Of a stretch of 10,383 nucleotides of DNA, positions 5,198-10,383 are shown piece by piece. The stretch comes from JBKEDG01 sp047973085 (GTDB taxonomy: Bacteria > Bacillota_I > Bacilli_A > JBKEDG01), in the NCBI GenBank assembly GCA_047973085.1, contig JBKEBI010000086.1, forward strand, positions 1 through 10,383, written 5' to 3'. The notes below the pieces were generated by a model, which worked only from the letters and a program-made list of their open reading frames with translations, ran no database searches and was not told the DNA's origin. Position 1 is the first letter of the stretch. Each line of letters starts with the position of its first letter. The position numbers and the translations under genes are program-made.

Positions 5198-7031
5198 GAC
5201 ACTTTTTATTGAAAGTCTTAGATGTGATAGATTTGCTTCACTTCACGATTTGGAAAAAGAACAAGAAAATTCTTTTGTGTTAATTGATGGAGTTGAATAC
5301 GATAGTGAATTATATCAAGAGAAGGTTTCAGAATTTTTAGAAGAATTAGACCTCATTGAATTAGATTTTGATTCGCTTGAAGTTATGATGCCCTATTTTA
5401 ATGAGATAGAGATTCTTGCTGGAAAATATATGAAAAAGAAATTTGGTTATAGCGTTGTAAATTCACTTGATACTAGTAAGCAAAAAAAACTAGAAATTGC
5501 ATATAGTGATGCAATTCTTTTTGCATATTTGGATGTTTATCAAGAAACAGAATTTGGTTATAATATTTGTGAAGTTAAGGCTAAAAGTAGTAATGCAATT
5601 TGGAAGATTGGAAAAGCTTACAATAGGGAAGATCAGGAAAATAATCAGCCTAAAGATTACAAATCAATTTTTAAAAAATGTGAAGATGGGATTTGTAGAC
5701 TTAGAGAAGATTTGGATGATTTTTCATTTGAAAGTAGCGTACTTAGTGAAAAAGAGTATATGAAACATCGTGCTAAACTCTTTGACTATAATCATGATTT
5801 TGGAAGAGTTGTGTTGGATTTAAGCTTTCAAAGATTTATTGCTGAGAGAGTTTTTAATGTTAATCAATCCAGTTATTATGTAGGGCTTGTTAACTGTGAG
5901 TATGTTTATGATGGTAGTATGGAAGATGGGAAAATAATTTACAATCAAGATTTAAAAGGAGAAGAAATAATTACTCTTGTAGACTTAACAAAAGTTACTC
6001 TAGAAATGCAAGAGAAGCTTGAAGTACTTTTAAAAAAGGTTATAGAAAGATTTGAAAAAGGTGATGTAAATCCTGTACCCTTAGGAAAATATTGTATGAG
6101 AAAGAAAACTAGGCAATGCAAATACTTTGATATTTGCTGGAAAAATATTCCTACTAAAAACTCTATCTTTACATATTTTAATAATCATCATGGATTTAAA
6201 TCTGAAGATGGTCACAAATATGATACATTTGATTTGTTGAATTCAGGAATTACTAGAATGCAAGATATAGATTTAGGTATTTTAAATCGTCCTAAAAATG
6301 TTATTCAAAGAAACTGTGTAGATACTAATACTGCATATGTTGATCAATCTAAAATTAGAAGTGCTATAAAGACACTAAACTACCCAATCTATCATTTGGA
6401 CTTTGAATCACTTCCATTACCTCTTCCAAGATATAAGGGAGAAAAGTGCTATTCTCAAAGTGTATTTCAATTTTCAATTCATGTAGAGAAAAGTCCCGGA
6501 GTATGTGATAAAGATTTAGATCATTTTGAATTTCTAGCAGTAAATCATAATGATAATCGGAGAGCCTTAGTTGAAAAAATGATAGATACTATTAAGGATG
6601 ATGGAGGTAGTGTTGTTGTATATAACGAAAGTTTTGAAAAGGGAAGAATAAGAGAATTTGCAGAATTTTTTCCTGAATATAAATCAAAACTATATGATAT
6701 ACATGACCGTATTTTTGATTTATTATATGTTTTAAATGGTTCAAAGAAATTTTATGAAAGTTTTGGATATGATATGAGTGAAGTACCGATGGTTTATTAT
6801 CATCCAAATCAAAATGGATCATACTCAATTAAGAATATTCTTCCTTTATTTAGTGATTTATCTTACAGTGAAATGGAAGTTAGTAACGGAAATGTTGCAA
6901 TGCTAACATATGGTAAGTATCCTAAATATAGCAAGGAAGTATTTGAGCAAAAATATCAAGCTTTAATAGAATATTGTAAGCAAGATACTTGGGCAATGGT
7001 TGTAATACTAGATGAGTTGAGAAAAATATAG
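5184..7031 (+). CDS. DUF2779 protein: Cas4-like Fe-S nuclease plus DEDDy exonuclease
   Basis: 615 residues from ATG 5184, preferred because MRISKTLFIESLRC matches the usual DUF2779 start; a TTG at 5175 is the only nearby alternative. The N-terminal half looks like a PD-(D/E)XK nuclease: D109, D117 and E130-V-K132 (CEVKAK). Cysteines C14 and C304-x7-C312-x5-C318 are placed like the four Fe-S ligands of Cas4 and AddB (one N-terminal, three C-terminal). The C-terminal half resembles a DnaQ-like exonuclease: D406-F-E408, N481-E-S-F-E485, and Y597-x3-D601, the DEDDy pattern, with E in place of the usual second-motif D. DUF2779 proteins are common in Mollicutes and relatives, and I know of no established role. 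A DNA or RNA processing enzyme is a reasonable reading. The start overlaps the kinase gene by 14 bases, with only a poor ribosome site (AAAGG at 5167-5171), so translation probably depends on coupling. The domain calls are from motifs, not alignment. Confidence 0.8.
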   Translation: MRISKTLFIESLRCDRFASLHDLEKEQENSFVLIDGVEYDSELYQEKVSEFLEELDLIELDFDSLEVMMPYFNEIEILAGKYMKKKFGYSVVNSLDTSKQKKLEIAYSDAILFAYLDVYQETEFGYNICEVKAKSSNAIWKIGKAYNREDQENNQPKDYKSIFKKCEDGICRLREDLDDFSFESSVLSEKEYMKHRAKLFDYNHDFGRVVLDLSFQRFIAERVFNVNQSSYYVGLVNCEYVYDGSMEDGKIIYNQDLKGEEIITLVDLTKVTLEMQEKLEVLLKKVIERFEKGDVNPVPLGKYCMRKKTRQCKYFDICWKNIPTKNSIFTYFNNHHGFKSEDGHKYDTFDLLNSGITRMQDIDLGILNRPKNVIQRNCVDTNTAYVDQSKIRSAIKTLNYPIYHLDFESLPLPLPRYKGEKCYSQSVFQFSIHVEKSPGVCDKDLDHFEFLAVNHNDNRRALVEKMIDTIKDDGGSVVVYNESFEKGRIREFAEFFPEYKSKLYDIHDRIFDLLYVLNGSKKFYESFGYDMSEVPMVYYHPNQNGSYSIKNILPLFSDLSYSEMEVSNGNVAMLTYGKYPKYSKEVFEQKYQALIEYCKQDTWAMVVILDELRKI

Positions 7032-7039
7032 TGTATATA

Positions 7040-7064
7040 AAAACTGTGCAAATTGCACAGTTTT
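7040..7064. terminator. Bidirectional intrinsic terminator
   Basis: A perfect dyad centred on A7052 has 12-bp arms, AAAACTGTGCAA (7040-7051) and TTGCACAGTTTT (7053-7064), with a minimal loop. U-rich tails follow on both strands: ATGATTTTTTATT on plus and a T run ending TATATAC on minus. It lies nine bases after the DUF2779 stop and overlaps the stop codon of the convergent permease gene, so one hairpin serves both transcripts. Confidence 0.9.
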
Positions 7065-7983
7065 ATGATTTTTTATTAAATATAAACGATAAGTTTGTTT
7101 CTGCTGTTATTACTCCACTAATTACAAGTATTCCTCCAAGTAATAGACCTGTATAAAAATTATCATATCCAAGTAATACTGCAAATATTGAGGCAAAAGC
7201 GCTTTCTAGAGACATTAGAATTCCAGCACTTGCACTGTCGGTATATTTTTGAAAAACTAATTGTCCTCCAAAACACAGTATTGATGAAAGTACTACCATA
7301 TATAGCAATGAGAATATAAATTCATTAGTGTATTTAAATTGTTCTAATTGTAAATCAACTTTGAATATTAACATATAGATAAGACCAAGTACTGCAGCAG
7401 ATAATAGCTGAAAGATTAAAACTTGAATTGGATCTTGATCTTTTATAAAGTGATTTACAACTATTATATGTAGTGCAAATAAAAATGCTGATAGAATAGT
7501 TAATAAATCACCAATATTAAATTTAATCTGTGTTTTTAAACTAGTATAAGAGTTGATATTAAATACATCAATTTCAAAAATAATATAGAAATAACCAAGC
7601 ATCATTAACATTAAACCTATAATTACATATTTTGTTGGAATTTGCTTAAAAAATATAAGAGTAATTAAAGGAATGAATATTACATAATTTGCTGTGAGAA
7701 AGGCATTTTTGCTAACAGTTGTATATTGAAGCCCTATTGCTTGTACTGTATTTGAAACAAGAAACAGCAGTCCAAATAATAAACCTATTAAAACAGTCTT
7801 TTTTGTTACAGTTCTAAATTTTTTGAAAAATATAATTATTAAGAGTATACTTCCAAGTAAATTTCTATAGACTTGTAAGTTAAGAGGGTTTAAAAATTCT
7901 AGCATATTATCGGTTGCTAAAAATGATCCACCCCATATCATTGCTACTATAAGTAAGCCTATATTTGCTTGCCATTTTTTCAT
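7063..7983 (-). CDS. EamA/DMT-superfamily permease
   Basis: 306 residues with ten hydrophobic segments, at about 7-24, 38-54, 63-84, 92-112, 119-137, 156-175, 185-207, 221-243, 250-272 and 277-296. This is the standard 10-TM layout of two EamA repeats (about 8-136 and 157-294). The N-terminal AMIWGGSF (15-22), QAIGLQYTTVSKNAF (81-95) and the second-repeat start GDLLTILSAFLFALH are family hallmarks. These inner-membrane carriers usually export amino acids, purines or other metabolites; the substrate cannot be read from sequence. It ends in a positive tail, NKKS. It is transcribed alone, convergent to the racemase operon, so a link to amino acid export is only a guess. The ribosome site is a run of six Gs (minus strand of 7990-7995), unusual for this AT-rich DNA. 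Confidence 0.9.
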   Translation of the reverse strand: MKKWQANIGLLIVAMIWGGSFLATDNMLEFLNPLNLQVYRNLLGSILLIIIFFKKFRTVTKKTVLIGLLFGLLFLVSNTVQAIGLQYTTVSKNAFLTANYVIFIPLITLIFFKQIPTKYVIIGLMLMMLGYFYIIFEIDVFNINSYTSLKTQIKFNIGDLLTILSAFLFALHIIVVNHFIKDQDPIQVLIFQLLSAAVLGLIYMLIFKVDLQLEQFKYTNEFIFSLLYMVVLSSILCFGGQLVFQKYTDSASAGILMSLESAFASIFAVLLGYDNFYTGLLLGGILVISGVITAETNLSFIFNKKS

Positions 7984-7989
7984 AATTTG

Positions 7990-7995
7990 CCCCCC
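7990..7995 (-). promoter_or_regulatory. Unusual all-G ribosome binding site of the permease gene
   Basis: On the minus strand, CGGGGGGCAAATTATG puts six consecutive Gs six bases before the start codon. It can pair with the CCUCC anti-Shine-Dalgarno using one G-U pair. It stands out because the other genes here use AGGAGG, GGAGG or GAGGTG. Confidence 0.6.
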
Positions 7996-8012
7996 GATAC
8001 TTAAGTAATTTA

Positions 8013-8021
8013 ATCATAACA
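8013..8021 (-). promoter_or_regulatory. Extended -10 promoter of the permease gene
   Basis: On the minus strand the sequence is TGTTATGAT, an extended -10 (TGn plus TATGAT, 5 of 6 to consensus), 29 bases upstream of the start codon. No good -35 is seen at normal spacing (TTCTCT at 17 bp), in keeping with extended -10 promoters. This is moderate evidence in AT-rich DNA. Confidence 0.45.
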
Positions 8022-8243
8022 TATTTTGTATATAAAGAGAATATATATTAGTTAAAAATATATAAACGTATAGATAACTATTTTATATAAATAGTCATAC
8101 AGTTTACTATAAATATCACTTTTATAATACTTAAATGTAAAGTTTTAGTAAAATTGGTTATATATTATTGTAAATTAAATGTTATATTTTTGCTTTTTAG
8201 AGTAATATAATTAGCAAATTGTATACTATTTTGCAGTATAATA

Positions 8244-8252
8244 TGATATAAT
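8244..8252 (+). promoter_or_regulatory. Extended -10 promoter of rsmE
   Basis: TGATATAAT (perfect TATAAT at 8247-8252) lies 24 bases before the chosen rsmE start. The surrounding 11-mer TGATATAATAA is identical to that of the upstream operon promoter at 1869-1879. No clear -35 is seen. Another TATAAT at 8237-8242 lies just upstream. Transcription would begin near 8259, giving a short leader with GGAGG at 8267-8271. Confidence 0.6.
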
Positions 8253-8276
8253 AACGTTTGAGATATGGAGGCATAT

Positions 8277-9008
8277 ATGCAAAGATATTTTTTAAATGAA
8301 TGCAGTCATAGAATTGAAGTAAATAATAATAGTGAGATATATTATCATCTTTCAAAAGTTTTACGTGCAAGAGAAGGTGATGTAGTTGAGTTTTGTGATT
8401 TAGATGGTAATTGTTACCAATATGAAATTGATTATATTTCTAAAGAAGTGATTTGCTTTATGAAGTTAAGTGAGGCATTAGATAATTTAGAGCTACCAAA
8501 TAAGGTTGTTTTGGCAGTTAGTTTATTAAAGAATAATAATTTTGAACTTGTTCTACAAAAAGCAGTTGAAATTGGTGTTACTGATATTATAGCTTTTGAA
8601 TCTGAGAGAACTATCATTAAATCAAGCAATTTTAATGCTAAAAAGCTAGATCGTTTTAGAAAAATTATTTTAGAAGCAAGTGAACAGTCGAAAAGGAATA
8701 AAATTCCTAAATTTCATGGAATATATTCATTTTCGCAGCTATCTGAATTTGAATGCAGTAACAAGTTTATTGCTTATGAGTCGTGTAATGTGGGTAGAGA
8801 TAATTTTTTAATAAACAAGCTTATTGAACTAGATAATGATGTAATGGTTATTGTTGGTCCTGAAGGTGGCTTTTCAAAAAATGAAATTGACGAGTGTGGC
8901 TTTGAAGTTGTAAGCCTAGGTAAAAGAATATTGAGAGCAGAAACTGCAGCAATATATGCAGTGAGTGTTATAGCAAGTATTATGGAGAGTAAAGGAGGTA
9001 TTAGATAA
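8277..9008 (+). CDS. rsmE: 16S rRNA (uracil-1498-N3)-methyltransferase RsmE
   Basis: 243 residues, normal for RsmE. It methylates N3 of U1498 in helix 44 of 16S rRNA, with S-adenosylmethionine as donor, on the 30S subunit. The N-terminal PUA-like RNA-binding domain includes MQRYFLNE and H-LSKVLRAREGD. The C-terminal SPOUT domain has LLKNNNFELVLQKAVEIGV, EASEQSKRNKIP, V-G194-P-E-G-G-F-S and L219-R-A-E-T-A, which form the trefoil-knot SAM site. The start is ATG 8277, with GGAGG (8267-8271) five bases upstream; ATG 8265 is in frame but overlaps that ribosome site and would add a non-family MEAY. The usual bacterial neighbours (prmA upstream, a MiaB-like gene downstream) are absent. The following gene overlaps its stop by one base, TAATG. 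Confidence 0.95.
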   Translation: MQRYFLNECSHRIEVNNNSEIYYHLSKVLRAREGDVVEFCDLDGNCYQYEIDYISKEVICFMKLSEALDNLELPNKVVLAVSLLKNNNFELVLQKAVEIGVTDIIAFESERTIIKSSNFNAKKLDRFRKIILEASEQSKRNKIPKFHGIYSFSQLSEFECSNKFIAYESCNVGRDNFLINKLIELDNDVMVIVGPEGGFSKNEIDECGFEVVSLGKRILRAETAAIYAVSVIASIMESKGGIR

Positions 9009-10383
9009 TGACTGAGTTTCAACAATTGCTTGAACAAGATTTAGCAAAAATTATATTAGCAATACTTATTTTAATAATATTATTAATTATCGTTGTTGTT
9101 ATTGCTAATATTTCAAGTAAAAGAAAAAAGGCAAAATTAGATAATACACGTACGCTTCATAAGGAAGAATTTGAAAAAGCTGCAAAAAAGAGAATGGAGC
9201 TAACTCAAGCAATTTCTCGTGATGAAATAAAAAAGGAGCTTGCTGGCGGTAGTAAAAAAAATAGTAAGCTAGAAAGAACAATTGCTCCAAGAAAAGCTTC
9301 TTCAGTTGATGAAAAAACTATGGAACTTAATTTAGATAGTGTGCGAAGAAAACTGATACAAGATGAAAAGAAGAAAAATTCTAATACTCCAAAACTAGAA
9401 GATACAATGGAAGATCTAAAAATTGATAGAATAAAACGTACAGATAGTGTTATTGTTCCTGATATTGATGAGTTGAAGTCTAAAGCACTTCAAGAAGAAA
9501 TAGTTGAAATTTCAAAACCTGAAGTAATTCAAGAAGAAATAGTTGAAATTCCAAAACCTTTTTCAGATGTGAATGATGAGTTTGATGAAATCTTGCTTGA
9601 TGATATTTTTGAAGAGGATGATCCTTCAGAATTAAAGGTGATAGAAAGTTTTAATATTGTTGATGATAATGAACTTACTAATGCAAATATTGTGAATGAA
9701 GATGGTATAGATTTTATTAATATAGATGAACCAGAGATTGATATCTGGGATGATGACTTTGGTGTTTCTCATGATGAAACAGGTACATTACTCAGTGAAG
9801 ATAATCTAGGGTCTGTAGTGTTTGATGATTCTGAAATTGAAAACGATACTACTTCAATGTTTTTGTCAGTTACATCTATTTCTGCAAGTGAGAATGATTT
9901 TGAGGATAGCATTGAATTTGTGGATGTTGAAGATGAAAGTGTATATGCAAATAATTTTATATTTGGCAATGAATATTATGCTGATAATATTGATGAGTCT
10001 GATAATGGGAATGTGATTTTTGATTTCGATTTATCTGTGAATGAAGCTAGTTTAGAAGAAGATTTAAGTAATGTAATTTTTGGAAATTATTTTGATGAAG
10101 ATTATACATACTATGAAGAAAATATTCTATATCCAATTTTTAATAATAGTTCTAATGAAATTGAATTAGAGGATAAAGTTGATTTAAGTCTAACAAGAGC
10201 TATTGTTGTTGATGAAGAATTAGTAATTGCTGATTCTGTTGATAATAAGTCAATTGTTGAAGAAAATATTGTACATGAAGAACATGAAGAAAAGCCAGTT
10301 TATGATGGTGTGGTAATAAAAAAAGATAATGATAATTCATCAATTGTTGTTCAAAGTATTCCTGAGAAAGAAGTTGTTATAGA
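9008..10383 (+). CDS. Single-pass membrane protein with long acidic tail (partial)
   Basis: Not recognised. The frame opens at ATG 9008, sharing one base with the rsmE stop, with AAAGGAGG (8991-8998) nine bases upstream, and stays open to the window end (458 codons, C-terminus missing). Residues 15-35 form one strong membrane helix (IILAILILIILLIIVVVIANI), followed by KRKKAK. By the positive-inside rule the short N-terminus is outside and the bulk is cytoplasmic. Residues about 38-150 are rich in Lys and Arg. From about 155 the chain is dominated by Asp, Glu, Asn, Ile and Val and looks disordered, with repeated D-D and E-E pairs. A 13-residue tandem repeat lies at 161-186. The layout recalls membrane-anchored scaffold proteins such as ZipA in outline only; no homology is claimed. 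Coupling to rsmE suggests cotranscription, not shared function. Confidence 0.75.
   Translation, partial: MTEFQQLLEQDLAKIILAILILIILLIIVVVIANISSKRKKAKLDNTRTLHKEEFEKAAKKRMELTQAISRDEIKKELAGGSKKNSKLERTIAPRKASSVDEKTMELNLDSVRRKLIQDEKKKNSNTPKLEDTMEDLKIDRIKRTDSVIVPDIDELKSKALQEEIVEISKPEVIQEEIVEIPKPFSDVNDEFDEILLDDIFEEDDPSELKVIESFNIVDDNELTNANIVNEDGIDFINIDEPEIDIWDDDFGVSHDETGTLLSEDNLGSVVFDDSEIENDTTSMFLSVTSISASENDFEDSIEFVDVEDESVYANNFIFGNEYYADNIDESDNGNVIFDFDLSVNEASLEEDLSNVIFGNYFDEDYTYYEENILYPIFNNSSNEIELEDKVDLSLTRAIVVDEELVIADSVDNKSIVEENIVHEEHEEKPVYDGVVIKKDNDNSSIVVQSIPEKEVVI
9491..9559 (+). repeat. Direct tandem repeat inside the acidic protein gene
   Basis: Two 30-base copies, 9491-9520 and 9530-9559, start 39 bases (13 codons) apart and differ at a single base. 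They encode QEEIVEISKP and QEEIVEIPKP, so T to C changes Ser to Pro. The near identity at the DNA level, including third positions, indicates a recent in-frame duplication. Confidence 0.85.

Larger units (their letters stand above)
7984..8276. other. AT-rich divergent intergenic region
   Basis: About 290 bases between the divergent permease and rsmE genes. No open frame with coding character, tRNA, riboswitch or long repeat is visible. It holds the two facing promoters and two small dyads: ACTATTT (8077-8083) with AAATAGT (8089-8095), and TATACT (8222-8227) with AGTATA (8235-8240). The dyads could be regulatory or chance products of very high AT content. Confidence 0.6.

Noticed and set aside
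8265..8276. Upstream ATG start for rsmE
   Set aside because: That ATG overlaps the GGAGG that serves ATG 8277, and MQRYF is the common RsmE beginning.
9105..10016. Short open frames on both strands inside the acidic protein gene
   Set aside because: They overlap a long continuous frame with a good ribosome site, and their products are compositionally odd (runs of Tyr/Phe, Ser or Met/Ile).
1..10383. Mobile element, CRISPR array, tRNA, rRNA or prophage signals
   Set aside because: No transposase or integrase frames, no regularly spaced repeats, no cloverleaf or rRNA-like GC-rich segments were seen on either strand.

Overview
The window is an AT-rich bacterial segment, roughly 30% GC by eye. 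It has densely packed short operons, AGGAGG-type ribosome binding sites and many AAA, GAA and ATT codons. All tryptophans in the identified genes are TGG and all nine visible stops are TAA or TAG, so the standard bacterial code applies. The gene set points to an anaerobic, amino-acid-fermenting low-GC Bacillota lineage. It includes lysine 5,6-aminomutase, a MutL/GlmL-type reactivator, an Orr-type racemase and a DUF2779 nuclease. An Erysipelotrichia or Izemoplasma-like relative of the Mollicutes, or a clostridium, would fit; Fusobacteria are a less likely alternative. This placement is inference.

Region 1 (1-1730) is the end of a lysine-fermentation operon. It holds the C-terminal third of the lysine 5,6-aminomutase alpha subunit (kamD), the complete B12/PLP-binding beta subunit (kamE) and a small MaoC-type hot-dog hydratase, closed by a clear intrinsic terminator. 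Region 2 (1731-7064) is a second same-strand operon. An extended -10 promoter overlaps a perfect 18-bp palindrome and is followed by four tightly coupled genes: a MutL/GlmL-family reactivator, an alanine/ornithine-racemase-family PLP enzyme, a LicA/choline-kinase-like phosphotransferase, and a large DUF2779 protein with a Cas4-like Fe-S nuclease part and a DEDDy exonuclease part. A symmetric bidirectional terminator separates it from Region 3 (7063-8021), a convergent EamA-family permease on the minus strand. Region 4 (8022-10383) begins with an AT-rich divergent promoter region. It then carries rsmE (16S rRNA m3U1498 methyltransferase) overlapping by one base an unrecognised single-pass membrane protein with a long, very acidic cytoplasmic tail, which runs off the window.

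Working together: KamDE moves the terminal amino group of D-lysine or L-beta-lysine using adenosylcobalamin and PLP, and such mutases inactivate during turnover. A MutL-family ATPase next door is a plausible reactivator. The adjacent racemase could supply the D-amino acid substrate. The MaoC protein may act on the C4 acyl-CoA products. Nothing here looks like a mobile element, CRISPR array, tRNA or rRNA. The least explained items are the kinase plus DUF2779 nuclease inside a fermentation-type operon, the palindromic operator candidate, and the acidic membrane protein.
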